Source: Aphidius gifuensis (lineage: Eukaryota > Arthropoda > Insecta > Hymenoptera > Braconidae). Taken from it: a stretch of 64,000 bases of DNA. Positions 25,001 through 40,000 of this stretch are shown here, piece after piece; the stretch's first letter is position 1; the number at the start of each line of letters is the position of its first letter. Under the pieces are notes generated by a model that worked only from the letters and a program-made list of their open reading frames with translations, had not been told where the DNA came from and searched no databases. The translations under genes were made by a program, and so were the position numbers. The stretch covers positions 11,412,177-11,476,176 of the forward strand of contig NC_057791.1 of the NCBI RefSeq assembly GCF_014905175.1, in the 5' to 3' direction.

Positions 25001-28000
25001 TTCAAAATGAGCCATACTACAAGTCTCTACGATAAAGTGGGGTGCCAGGTTCACGCAGCTCGCTCGGCCGAGTTCGCTGGCAAGCAAATATCACGGTGTA
25101 TAAACTGTTACTCACCGGTAAGATTGTTTGCAAAGATTCATTATTACTGTTCTAAAATGAATTATGTTGTCATTTAATTTAGATTAAATAACGTGAATTA
25201 TTACTGTGATCAACTGTCACCGGGAAGACTGTCTCATTATTGAAAGAAACCTATTTAAACAATAACAAACAATCTCACCGGTGAAATACAGTTTATACAC
25301 CGTGATACTTGCTCGCCAGCGAACTTTGCCGAGTGAGCGACAGCAATTCACGAGTGAGTTGTCACGAAAAATGCGTTTGGGAATCTGATCGTAAACCTAT
25401 TCGTGTTGCGGGCTAGAAAATCGTGCTGCGCATGTACAGGCGATACGTAGCTTAGCATTTTCCCATGTTGTAAGACGACAGTTTGACACAACTTGTCTGG
25501 CTCGTTATGGTTCACTAATGGCTTCTTCTATTTCGTTTGGATATCTTGTGTGGTTCCCTATATATCAGATGTAATTTCACGGTTACACTCTGCCCAAATT
25601 TCCAATGACACACCAATACTAATGATCACGCTGGATCTCTGTATGGCTCTCTCATAATAATGATAGTTTATACTACCACTACATAATGATTCATGTGTAT
25701 GATTTTAGTCACAGTATATAAGATACTTGAAACTTGAGCATGAGACGTGAGAAATTCCACTTAAAAATGATATAACTTAATTTTTTCCAATCAAGTCTAT
25801 ATTACTGCCCCATAAAAAGTGAAAAATCCCACGTTTAAATGATATAAATAAATTACCACCATCAACTCTGTATTACTAACCGGCTCCCATTCTCCTGTCC
25901 CCTGCAATCAACCTTCTTCCTGAGCGTCTGCAGTTTTGCAACTCTTTTTCACCCGTACCTCCCCCTAACATCAAATTTATCTTTTTCAAGTAACTTCCAG
26001 CGTCTTCTAATTTTATAGGAAGTACACGGAGAGAAAAAAATATTAGGTTTTACTAAAAAAAAAATACTGGAATTTCCTATGTTTTATAGTATCAGTGGAT
26101 GTTTTGGGAAATTTAGCAGCATTTATCATCTAAACAGTGAGTTTTACTATATTTTAGAATTTTAATCAGACGTAGTGAATTTTATAATACTTAATCGTAA
26201 AAACAGTGAGTTTTACTATATTTTAGAATTTCAATCAAACGTAGTAAATTTTATAATACTTAATCGTAAAAATGTCCATGTTCAAAATAAAAAGTACTAT
26301 GTTGTATAGTTGAAAATATATTTAATCAAAAAATTAAAAAAAAAAATGATTATTTTTTTTTTTTTGTTGTATTATTACGCAGAAGCTTTTTTTTTTTTTC
26401 TATCCCACGCTGACCGGGGATCGAACCGACATAGATCAAAGGTTTCAAATTAGGCTTGAAATAATTGTTTTTCACACGGAGAGAAAAAAATATTAGATTT
26501 TACTAAAAAAAAACACTGGATTTTACTATGTTTTATAGTACTGGTGGATGTTTTGGGAAATTTAGCAACATTCATCATGTAAATATCATCATACTTAATC
26601 GTAAAAATGGCCATGTTTAAAATAAAAAGTACTATGTTGTATAGTTAAAAATATATTAGATTAAAAAATATTAAAAAAAATTGTCAATTTTTTTTCTGGT
26701 GTATCATCATCGCAGAAGCTTTTGTTTTTTTTTTTTTTTTTTTTTTTCTTTCGCACTCTGACCGGGGATTGAACCGACGAAGTATGTATTGACGTGGTAT
26801 CGGGTACGCTTTAGATCGCTTAGCTACGGGACTTAACTGGAATTAACGTAAAATTAACTCTTTTGTTTGATATTTCGTCTTTCTGCATTTTTTACCATGT
26901 GAACATAGTAAAATTCGCATCAAATATCGTAATTAATATAAAACACACAATAATAATTAAATCGGGAATCGTATTTTTTAAAATTGATGAGTAGTAGAAA
27001 TAACATTGTTCGAATTTAGGTACTGAATGATTATTTTTAAGAGCGTCAATTGTCAATTCTACACTGAGAAAAATTTTAACTAAAAATTAAAACCATGGTT
27101 GAATAGAAATTACTATACTGCTTTGTAATTTGTGTTTTATTTCTGGGACTGGCCGCGAGAGATGATATTCTACAATAAAATTATGTAAAATGTCACAATG
27201 TCAAAAAATTGTTATGTTACTTCAAGTCTCTGTACATCGTTATCTATTGCAGATAGGCATGGGGTTGAGTGAAGTTAATTATTGAGAATTTAATTCTAAA
27301 CAATATATAAAGAATTACTTTTTTTGATTAATCTCTTAGATAATGAGTTATGAGTTAATTGAAATAAAGAACATACATGTTTTGTGGAAACAATAAAAAA
27401 TATTAAGTTCGAATAAAAAATACTGCACAATTTAATAAATATTTTAATAATAAATAATAAAATTTATCATGTATATTTATATCGCTTTGTGAAAATTCTG
27501 GTTGTGGGGTGAAATAACACAAAGATGGCCGACTGATTGAACAAATGATTGAATTGTCATGTGATTTCAAGCATTTCTACAGCCTTATCTGTTGAAGCTA
27601 GGTATGGGGTTAAGCGAGGTTCATTATTGGTAATTTATTTCTAAACAATTTATCAAGAATTAATTTTTTCTATTTATCAATTAGTTTTCGAGTTTTGAGC
27701 ATGTAAACAGAAAAGAAAAAATGTTGCCGGGAATTGATGCCATTCTCCGTGAATCTAGCACAAACTGCCGAACTTAGCACAAAAAATGTCTAACTTTTAA
27801 ATAAAATTTATAATAAAATATAGTAAATTCTAAGACCGGTAGTGGGTAAATTCTCAGTCTGCTAAAATTTACTTGTGAGTATCGTGAATTTAGTCATTTT
27901 TTTTAAAGAAAAATTACAATAAAATTATGTAAATTTTATGGCTTAGTATTGTATATAGTCAATGGCCAAATTTTTTACATAACTTCATTGTAAAAATTAT

Positions 28001-31000
28001 TTATCAATATACGAATAATTCTTACGAATAATAGGAGCAACGCAGTTTTTACTATTCGCTTTGTAATTTTTTCTTTTATAGCACTTTGTATCTAAAGTTC
28101 ATTAAAAAAAAAGATTTCGTTAGTACTTTCGACTATGTCTTCAGTAAAAAAAATCTTGTTCCATAGTTTGATTACAAATGATTTAATTGACTATGTGCCT
28201 TTATTAAAATATATATAATATAAATAATAAAAAATTAAAAAACAAAATATTATATCTTATCAAAAATCCGAAAACATCCACTACCGTAGCATAGTAAAAC
28301 ATAATATTTTTTTCTCTCCGTGCAAAATTTTATAACTTTTTTAAATTATTTTTTTTTGTAAAAATAGTATTTTTCGTGAAAAAAAAAAAAAAAACTGTTT
28401 TTTTTTTTCATTTTTTGGAGAAAATAAGAAAATGACTAAATAGATAATGCTTTTTTCTATTAGAGGCGGTAGAATTTTCAGAGACGCTTCTTTTAGGCTA
28501 AAATCGAAGTCATTACGACAATTAGTTCAGAAGTTATAAACGTTCGTTTTTTTTGGGTGATAAATTTGGGTGCGTGAACCTGACCTGCATAAATCCTAGA
28601 AAAATAATCTAGGATACTCATTAGAAGCGTCTTGATTTGTAATAATTTGTACCACCATTGATTTAATTTGTACCTCAAAATTAAAGGGTCCAGAAAGGGT
28701 TAAATATCGACTTTTTTTCTAGATGACTTTCTAGATGAGGGGTAAAAAAAATTGCTACAGACGCAGAATAATTTGTACTAATTTGTACCACCAAGCCCGG
28801 AATTTGTACCTCAAGAATAACAACAAAAAAGAATTATTTACTCCAAAATGATAATTAACAATTGCATATCTACTTCAATTATTGAGGTACGAATTCTAAT
28901 TTAATCGGTACAAATTAGCTCTTGTTCTGTTCTTCAAAATAAAAAAAAAATTATTGAAAAATATTGATTTTCAAAGGCGCCATGCGATTGTTAGTTAAAT
29001 ATTTTTATTAACAAATGCATGGCGCCTTTAAATATTAATATTTTTTAATAATTTTTTTTTATTTTAAAGAACAAAACAAAAGCTAATTTGTACCGATATA
29101 ATTAGAATTTGTACCTCAATAATAATAATAAAGTATTATCAATTGATATTACGGAGTAACTTGTGTTTCTATTATTATTATTGAGGTACAAATTCTAGAT
29201 TTATCCGTACAAATTAGCCTTTGTTCTGCTTATTAAAATAAAAAAAAAATTATTGAAAAATATTGTTTATTAAATATTTTTATTAACAAATGCATGGCGC
29301 CTTTAAATATCAATATTTTTTAATAATTTTTATTTATTTTAAAGAGCAAAAACAAAAGCTTATTTGTACCGATGAAACTGGAATTTGTATCTCAATAATA
29401 ATAATAATAAAACAAGTTACTCCGAAATATCAATTGATAATACTTTATTATTATTATTGAGGTACAAATTCTAATTTTATCGGTACAAATTAGCTTTTGT
29501 TTTGTTCTTTGAAATAAAAAACAAGTTATTAAAAAATATTGATATTTGAAGGCATCATGCATTTGTTAATAAAAATATTCAACTAACAATTGAACAATAA
29601 TTTTTTTTTTATTTCAAGGAACAGAACAAGAGCTAATTTGTACCGATCAAATTAGAATTTGTACCTAAATAATTAAAGTAGATATGCAATTGTAAATTAT
29701 CATTTTGGAGTAAATAATTTTTTTTTGTTGTTATTCTTGAGGTACAAATTCCGGGCTTGGCGGTACAAGCTAGTACAAATTATTCTGCGTCTGTAGCAAT
29801 TTTTTTTACCCCCCTAAGTCATCTAGAAAAAAAGTCGATATTTAACCTTTTCTGGACCCTTTAATTTTGAGGTACAAATTAAATTAATGGTGGTACAAAT
29901 TACTACAAATCAAGACGCTTCTGATGAGTATCCTAGATAATTTTCCTAGGACTTATGCAGGCCAGGTTCACGCACCCGATAAATTTAATACTACGGCTGA
30001 GCCTTTTCGGCTCCTAACCTCTATAAAAAATTCAATTATTTTTTGAACAATCTCTTTTTTGCTTAAAGAATTTCTTTTTAAAAGTTATTTGACTGAAAAA
30101 AAGTCTCCCAAAACAGTTACAGTTAATTATCTATTGGAATCTAGAAAAAATACTGAATATCATCAACTCAAAAAGTTAATAATAAACTTAGATAATAAGA
30201 GAGTTTTTCAATGATTTAAAAATGGTATTTGTTTATGTAATTATTTACCCTGGCTCCTTGACTTCTTGCATATTTCGTCAAAGCATCAACCAACATAGTT
30301 GGATCTACTGTACCATCTTGAGGGCTGTAAATTGCTCCAGTGAATGATTTTTCATCCAACAAGGGATAGACATTTTTAGCTTCTTGTGGTGACAACACAT
30401 GTGCCTCGACTCCGAAAAACTTACCGGCAGTCACGAGTCTCTTATATTCTTCCATTCTTGTCTAAATTCAAATAATGCAATACATTCTAATTTATAAATT
30501 AATGCTTGCAAACAAATGATTGAAAAGAACCTTGTTATGAGCAATGAATAGTCCACCATTTTCGGTCCAACCAGGATTAATACCAGTCTCACTCTCCAAA
30601 TTAATAAGCAGTTTTCTAGTTGAATCAAGTAGCTGTATGTCAACGTCATTCGGGCGTAGACGCCAAAACATCCCCGCGCTGTGCCATGTTGTTCCAGACG
30701 TTAATTTTGATTTCTCCAAAAGTATGGCTTTGCATCCACGCTTAGTCAAATAATACAATGCATGACATCCTGCACTACCACCTCCTTTAATTTAAAAAAA
30801 GAAAAAAATATTTAATAACGACTAGTTAGACTAAAACTCAGGGCCCCAGCACTACGTGTAAATCCGAGGCGGCTTATTTTGCAATCTAGTTCCTCCCGAT
30901 TCCCCAGACAAGGTCTAGTTATGTTGCATTCATATGGTAATCCTATTTATTTTCTACAGTATCGGTCTCAAACCTGCTTTACCAGCTCAATGGTAGATTT

Positions 31001-34000
31001 CTTCGGAAATGAATTCAAATAAAATAAACAAAATTATATTTATTAATTTTAAATGCAATTGATGACTTAAAAAAAGGTAATTGTAATTTAATTTATAGAA
31101 TAAATGAAGAGCTATGGGAAAAATGTCTAAGAAAAGGAAATTGCCACATGTTAATTTTTACAGAATTAATTCAGCCAAAAAAATAAACATGCAGGCAACC
31201 TCTTTTCCTTAGTTAATATTTTCCTATAGCTTTTTATTTATTTAAATAGACAAAAAGCTATAGGAAAAATGGTAGCTAAGGAAAGGAAGTTGATTACATG
31301 TTAATTTATAGAAAATTAATTTTGCCAAAGAAATTAACATGCAGGCAACATTCTTTCCTTTGTAAAATGAATTTTACAAATTAAGTTCGTTATAGAACCA
31401 GTCCAAGATTTACTTTCAAAAAAACGTAGAAAGCACGATTCTTAACTGTAATTTTCCTATTGATAAAACATTTAGAGTAATTTTACAATTTGTAGCGTTA
31501 AAAATATGGATTTTGAATGTATATTTAATATTTTTTACCAGAAATCATGGTGACAACATAATTAGAAAAATTTACAATTTTTAAATGGATGTTTTACAAT
31601 ATAGTTGACATTGAATTACTGGGTAATTAATATCATTTTGTAATCCCTTACGGATGATGTAAATTTCACGGATTTCGATGGTAAACGAAAATAAATAAAT
31701 ATAAAATTCAAAGTAATTCAAATTTTCCTAGGCGGAGAATGAAAACACATAGGAGAAAGTGGGGCAAAATGGAACACCCAAAAAAACTATTTTGACTTAT
31801 ATTAATTTTTTTTTTTTATAATTTCTTTATTACTTTTTTCAATAAAAATAGAAACATAATAAAATTTGTGACTAATATAACATTTTATTAAATAACGATA
31901 AATAAATTTATAAATACCCATTTTTTTTTTAATTTTCAAAACTTATTATCATTTTTTGAATTTATTAGTGAGAAAAACTAATCGGAAAATACTATTCTTA
32001 TCCATCGATCATTTTCTGACCTGAGTGTTCCATTTTGCCCCGCTTTTCTCTCTATATATATGGGGCATTCTTAATCAAATCACGGGGTCATCTGCCTGAC
32101 CCCCTACGATTTTGATAAGATGAGCTATTTTTGGTTGATTTTAGGCTGAATTTAAGCCTCTAATTTTTTTGGACTTTTTTATCAAATATATATTATTGCA
32201 CAACAAATTGTACATATATAAATTTTGAGTATTCAATACCAACGTAAATGTTTTTATAATTATGTAAAATAGTTGGAATTGACAACAACAAAATCAATTA
32301 ATAAATTTAAAAATATTATTTGTCACTTTATCCGTAGTGCTTTGCCTCTTCAAATATCTATATTTCTATCATATTTATATTGAAATTATAATAATACATA
32401 AATTGAATAATTATAAACATACTATATATGTGGCGTTCTTAGCCAAACCACGGGGTTTGCGGCCTGACCCTCTGCGATTTCGCTTATTTTTTGATATGTT
32501 GTAAATTTTGGCTTTAAAAAAAAACCCGTATTTTTTTTTTTTATTCTTCAATTTTTGGGGGCGCCACCATCGAATTTCAAAATATGTCAAAAAGCTCTTG
32601 TTTTTTTTGCCGAATTTTTTATCACAGATTCGAGGACACAAAACAAGTATTTTATGCCCTTCAATAAAGTGGGCACTCAATGGGAAGTATTTTTTTTCGA
32701 TGTCTGAAATTTTGATTTTTGAAAAAAAAAATTTAGTTGTAAGAAAAAAAGAAAACGAATTTTACTCTTATGAAATTTTCAATTTCTCTTTAGTTTTTCA
32801 GAAAAACCGTATAACAGATCAAAAGTAAAAAAAAAAAATAAAAAAAACGCAATTAAAGTCACCTTTAACCACAAATAATCAATTTTATTACAGCGAACAT
32901 ATATATTTCTCAATTATAAATAAATATTTAATTGAAAAATATTGATTATTTGAGTTAGAAGTGACTTTAAATGAGTCTTTTGGATTGTTTCTTTTTTACT
33001 TTTGACCTTTTATACGGTTTTTCTAAAAAACTAACGAGAAATTGAAAATTTCATAAAAGTAACTTTCGTTTTATTTTTTTTTACAACCAAAATGATGTTA
33101 AAAAAAATACAATTTTGATAAAAAAAAATTTTTTTTTTCAAAAATCAAAAAAGTCGAAAAAAAATACTTCCCATTGAGTGCCCACTCTATTAAAGGGCTT
33201 GAAATACTTGTTCTGCGTCCTTGAATCTAAGATCAAAAATTCAGCTAAAAAAAAAGGAGCTTTTTGAGATATCTTAAAATTCGATAGTAGCGCCCCAAAA
33301 AATTGAAAAAAAAAAATACGGATTTTTTTTAAGACCAAAATCTACAACATATAAAAAAATGAGCGAAATCGCAGAGGGTCAGGCCGCAAACCCCGTGCTA
33401 AAAACGCCACATATATAATATTAGAATATATAGGTATATTTATATTAGTTAAATTGAATATATTTTCATAAATATAATTTAAATATGAATAAAATTAAGT
33501 TATTATTATAGCTGTGTTTATTTAAATTATTTATTGAATTATTAAATAAATAATTCAATAATTAATTTAAGATTAATTTGATAATTCAAAATATAAGTTA
33601 TTATTTATTCAAAATATATATTCACTTTATTTATATATTAAATTAATGTTTTTTCTTTTAAACTGTTCAAAACTCCCTCTCCTCCCCACTCCATACAAAA
33701 AGCAGGAAATGGCGGACCAATCAAAAACTAGACGGCTATTGGCACCACTCTGCTTATACCCACTCTAGCAATTCGACACCCCTAACGCCATCTTGCGCAT
33801 AGTATTTGGAACACGTTTAGTGGAGCTAGAGTTTTTGCACCCTCAACAATTTTTTTGAGCAAGCGACAATACCGCCAAATCAAATAATAAAATTTAAGCA
33901 TAAAGTAATACAATGAGTGATATCGAAAGAATCTTAAAACTACAATGATTCTCTAGATACCGCTCATGTTACAATTAAATAATTAGAAATATTATTAAGT

Positions 34001-37000
34001 AATAAATGAAGATCCCTCGATTTAGGCTGACCAATAAGAAGTTAAATAAGTGGTAGGAATATGGAAAATGAGCTAAGGAAGCAAACGCATCCCTGAGTAC
34101 CCCCGAATATTCCCAACCTACCCCACAGTTAACTTGTGCCATTGACCCAAAATATCGGCCAGTTCACTGGGATCTCTGATCCAGAGACCACCAGCTCTTC
34201 CAGCTCTAATTACATAGACATTTTATTCTTCAAATAATTACTTAGAATATTTTATTATTCTCTGCCAAAACTTGTAAGTTTATTTTATTCAGTATTTTTA
34301 CTGATTTGTTTGCTTCAATATTAATAAATAATGATATAGCATTTGGCTATATAATTTATTGATTCGAAATTGTTTTAAATTTATTTCCATTGATTTATAA
34401 TATCTATAGACTGCATGGTCTACAGCTTTCCATGGTTTTCATCTCAATTCAATAGCACGTTTTGAGCTATTATAAATTAATCAAATAAATATAAAATAAA
34501 ATAAAATATAGTTGGCCAATTTAGCCGCGAACTTAATTGCGAAATCAATTAAAATATTTGAACATAAAATACATGACCTCGTGGTCAGTAATTTTATTTT
34601 AACTACGATCATCAACGTATATTAAAACTATTTTATATATTTTATTCAATTAAATACAAGTAAAAGTGGTCCATTATTATAATTGTATTATATTTCAACT
34701 TCTGTGCAACGCAAGTGCATCATCAAATATTGTAAGTACAATTTATATGTTATTTGAAGTGTTTGTTTGCGATTTTTGTAGTATAATTTTAAGTAGCTTT
34801 TGTCAAGCACCAAGTGTTTTTATTACGTAGTTGTAGAGTCAGTGTTTAATTATTTTACAGCTAGCTTGCTCCACTATCTAGGTGGTTATTTTCCGGGTTA
34901 CGTAATATTTTATTGACGGGTCATTTTTATATAATTTCTCGCAACTGACTCCATAATGATCACGCGGTTATTCTCTCTTTTATTTTATCAACGCGTGGGG
35001 TATTTGAATCGATAATCGATCGTTTAATAATTTAAATCGACTGTAAATGAATAGTATTTTGTGTACAAGTTTTATATCATAATTCTGGTGTTTTATCAAT
35101 CAATTTAATTACATTGCTCAAATATAAATTCATGTCTCGACCTCATTAATTTGTATCAATTTATCTATATTTTTATATTGTGTTTTCCCGTCAATTCCAG
35201 AAGTGATTTTACCTTTCCTAAATTACGCGTCTATATCCCAAACTTTTCTCTAGATTGCCTTAAGTACGCTGGGTAAATTGGGCTAATTAAAATGATAGGG
35301 GAAAGCGGGGCAAAATGAAACACTTAAGGAAAAAATATAAATCGATGTGTGACAATAGTATTTTCCGATTAGTTTTTCTCACTTTTTAATAATAAATAAT
35401 TTTTAAAAATTAAAAAAAACAATTATTATTATAAATTTATTTATCGTTGTTTAACGTACAACGCTAGTAAACTTGATGGAATGAGAATGTTCTGAAATTT
35501 TGAGATTAGAAAAATGAAATAATAACGAATCTTAATATGCCCTTAGAATTATAGGTAATAATATTCGTTTTTTTTATATTAATTATTAAAGTAGGCCTGT
35601 TTTAGAGAGGTTATACATGGCTCTTATGGGAGCAAGTGTGACTAAATAATTTGAAACATAAACAAATGTGGTCAAATGAAATGACAGATTTCCCAAAAAC
35701 TACTGAATTATAAAAAAAAATATCAAGTTTTTTTTGATACCAATATTATTGGGGCAAATAATATTAGATTTTTTGTAATTATAAAAACTATCCACAAAAA
35801 AATGGAATTTCATCAGGTTTTTCACTGTTTATCACCATCAATCTGACAACATAATAAACACAATTCAGTGTTTTTTTTAAAAATACGATTATAAAATTTT
35901 TTTTTATGGAAAAATGATTTTTTATGCTATAAAATAATTATACTGATCAAAATATATATAAATAATGATTGATTTCATACATAAAAAACGAATTGAAAAT
36001 ATTTTTTTTTATTTATTTGGGGTTGTCAAGCATGAATATTTCCTGTGTTAAAGCATAGGAGCTGGATTTAGGCCACGCCCCAAAAATTTTGCTAGCTTTG
36101 TACGTTAATAACATGTGATATTAATCACAAAAATTAACTTTTTTTTATTTCTCTTCATTTATAATTACAAACAATTGCTTTTAAATTAATTTATCACCAT
36201 TTTTCTCGATGAACAAAAAAAAAACATATAAAAAATAATTTTCTTTGTTCTTAAAAAAAATGATCAAAAAATTTTCTAAAAATTTTTTTTTTTATCGCAT
36301 CTATTTTTTTCCGGCTTTTTAAATCAAAGAGTGACGAAAAAATGAAAAAAAATGTAAGTCAAAATATTTTTTTGGGTGTTCCATTTTGCCCCGCTTTCCC
36401 CTATATCAGGCAGAGTTATTTTATAGGACAATTAAAAATTGTTCGGAATTTAATCCGACTACAATATTTCAGAATCATAATTTTTGAGAAAAAAAAACTG
36501 TTTTTTTCGATTTTTAGTTTTTTTTTTTTTTTTTTTTTGAAAGTATAACTAATTAAGAAGCAATTTTGTAAGTGGTTGAAAGGTATTGAAAAGATGCGTC
36601 TATTATAACCTCGCTACGATGATGCTATCCAGAGATATCGTGTAATATCGTGTGAAAATTGTATAGTAAAAAAACTATAAATTCGATAACTCTTGATAGA
36701 ATCCTCATAGAAACTTCGTCTTAGGCTTAAAAAAAGCATCTTCGAAAACTCTATAGCCTTGTTTAAGAATCATCTTTCTAAACACAATTGCTTTTGACAA
36801 AAAAATTAAAAAATGAAACAAAAAAAAAATTTGTGAGCCATCTAGACTCGCGGGTTTATTATGTGTAAACATCTTCAGCATGTTGTTGTAATTGAACAAA
36901 ATATTAATAAGTACACATTTTAACAAATTTCTTTCATTCATTTATAAAAATATTGTTTGTTTTTATTTTATTTTTTTCTATTTCCATAGAAGAATTGTTG

Positions 37001-40000
37001 TTCAGTAATTTTCAATAATCAATGATTTTAAAATTTCGATATATCGATTTCTTTTTTTCCTAATTTAATAATGATCGATAAAACTCATCAAGTAGAAAAA
37101 AAAGTTCAAATAAAATTTTTTAATATCTTAAATAGTTTTTGAGTTATCGATATTTTTCTGGTGTTAGTGGTAATTTGTTTCGTAATTGATAATATAATAG
37201 AGCTAAGGAAAGATGTAGCTAAGTAAAATATTTTGGCTGGTAAAAGAATATAGGTATTGTTTGTTTAGCTACAATTGAGACTAAGTAAAAAATATAGCTC
37301 AAGAAATATTTAGCTAAGGAAACGATGTACCTGAGGGAAAAATTAAGCTGGTGAAATTATGTAGATATTGTGTGTTTGGCTATAATTGAGATTAAGTAAA
37401 AGATTAAGTGGCTAAGTAAAAAATGTAGTGAAGTAAAAAATCTAGCTAAGTAAAAAATCTAGTTAAGGAAAAAATGTAGCTCAGGGAAAAATTAAGCTGA
37501 TCAAAATATGTTTGGCTATAATTGAGACTAAGTAAAAAGTCTAGCGGCTAAGTAAAAAATCTAGTGGCTCAGTAAAAAATCTAGCGGTTTTTTTGGATGC
37601 TGTTATTGAAATTTAAAAAAAAAAAAATTTAATAAGGTAACAGTAGGGGTAATTGACCCATCTAAGGAAAAAATCTGACTGAAACATGCGTAATTAATTC
37701 CCATCAACGAAAAAATTAAAAACAGTAATTGATATGAGTAGTTTAGGTGATAATGAACAAGATAATGAACTTTATTAAAAAGCTTGATATTGATTTAATG
37801 AAATGATCAGAAGACATAATATTTTTATTTAATCAATCATATTTTAAAATGAATTCCCAAGGAATTAGAGGGTTAGGGTTAGCTCTATGCCGATAATATA
37901 TAGACACGGTAGTTAATCTCGTTTCTCCCACTTTTTTTTTTTTCTCATACTTGACGCGAGGCACTAACGTGAATCCTGATATGCCGTTGTATTTATATTA
38001 TTATATATAAATATATATTATATCTACAACGGCATATACATACATATAATAATAAATAAATAAATAAATACCCGCAATTAAATTCATTCATACTATAGAA
38101 CGCCTTATGGTAACGGTTACCGACGGCTGGCTGATCGATTACTATGGTGCTGCATGACGCAATGTAGCCTGACAGAAAATGGATTCCTGCCCAGATCCGT
38201 CAACGGATATGACGCACTTTTTTTGGTTTTTTCATTTCACTCCTACTGTCACCCGCGCCTAAAGATGTTTACACATCAAAAATTTTTTTTTTTTTTTTGA
38301 AAAACTATTTCGCCGTTCATCACAAAAAATTGCATGTCCAAGACCAAATTGTAAACGTATTATTAATCTTGCATCTAGTCCAGTTACACCACCAATTCAT
38401 TTAATGCCTGGAATGGAAGAGTTTGTTGTGCAGTTGTGCTCATTGTAATGATACATTTTTGGTAAATAATAATAATCATTACTTAACTTTATTTATTTAT
38501 CTTTATTTAATTAATTTATTGGCTAATTTAATTTAATTTATAGTTTAATACATTCAATAATGCTTTGGCAAGATGCCAAGATTGTCGTAAAGTATCATCT
38601 GTTGGTCCTGATTTTGCACAAGGACGTGGAATAATGTTTATCATCATTGGTATGTATTGCTCTGATTATTGGAGCTGCTGTAATAAGGCAATAATCATCA
38701 TCATCATTATCATTTATAAGTTTGAATAAATTATTTATTTTAATTATTTACAGGCTGCTACATATAATATTGCAAGTCAAAACGGTAGCATCCACGTGGC
38801 ATATATTGGTAAGCATCTATTAATCATGGTATTAAAATAAATAACATATTTTTATCAACATTTATTTTTTTTTAATTTTTTACGTAGGTAGGACGCTTCG
38901 CGTCACCTACGTATTGAATTTGTCTAAGAAAAAAAAAAAAGTGTCGTAGCTCCTTAGCCAATAGACCTAGAGACTTCATATTATGATCAAAAGAAGCGTA
39001 TTTTTAATACCTACAATTCGTATATTTTCGTTTTTTTAAAAAGTAATTATTAAAGCCGTAAATGCTAAAAATATCAAATTTGTCATTTTGTCTTTTTTTA
39101 AAAAAAATTAATAACTCTCAAACTATCCATCCGATTAACTTCCACCGACTAATTTAAAGTTTCATTTTATTTTTATCTACAATTTGCCGCAAATATGAAC
39201 GCGATATCTTAAAAATTGACAAAGATATTGATGATTAATTACAAAATTTTATTTTCGGAGTCACGGAACTGATTAACATTGGAATCTGTCAAGTTATGTT
39301 GAGGCAGATTAGTCGCACGAAGTTGGCAGCCCTGCTCAGTAAAACGCACTCACACAGATGAACATATGTTTATAATAATATGCTGTAGTAAACAAAACGA
39401 CATAACCTATGAGCAATATAACATTTATTTCAAAAAAAAAAAATGAACCAATTAATAATTGCACATGACCCACCGGAGTATTGAAAATTTTAATTTTCGT
39501 CACAAGTGATTTTTACAGGTGTATTTTTGATTGCTTAACTTTGTCTTGGACGCAGTGTTTACTACTATACATTGAAAACTAGTCTTATAGAGGGTCCATT
39601 GTAGGATTAATTTTAATATTATTATTATTATGATAAAAGATTATTAAAAAAAATTAATACACCATAGACTCGACACGCTATATCGACATCAATAAGTCAA
39701 CAACAACAAAAAAATAAAATATAAAGAAACAGGAAATAAGAGGCTAAATAATAAATTGTAATTATTAATATCATACTCTATATTATACATGGATATTTAT
39801 TATTATTATTACTATTTAAAATTTGTAGAGTAAAAAATTCTAGAGTAAAAAAAATTTAATGGTGATTCATTGTTATTGTTGTTTTTAAAAAACAAAGATA
39901 CCAACTAAAATTTATCTATTTTTTTAGTAAAGTTATTCGCGATAAAAAACCAATAATTTTTTAACAATTACCACATGCATATGTAATACGTGATTCAGTA

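Larger units (their letters stand above)
7005..30248 (-). other. SARDH intron 4 (23.2 kb, repeat-filled)
   Basis: The intron lies between exon 4 (donor GTAAAT) and exon 5 (acceptor TTTTTCAG). It is occupied by transposons and decayed viral-type elements, listed separately. Stretches where I saw nothing assignable: 7013-7340, 9206-9540, 9870-10440, 15020-15640, 15960-17070, 20355-21360 and 29990-30248. Confidence 0.85.

Noticed and set aside
34080..34230. Minus-strand stretch encoding AGRAGGLWIRDPSELADIL, considered as an unrecognised exon
   Set aside because: A short open run with no family match and no convincing splice signals; it may be a decayed repeat.
37875..37890. GGTTAGGGTTAG considered as telomeric repeat
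   Set aside because: Only two units and not the usual insect TTAGG pattern; chance.
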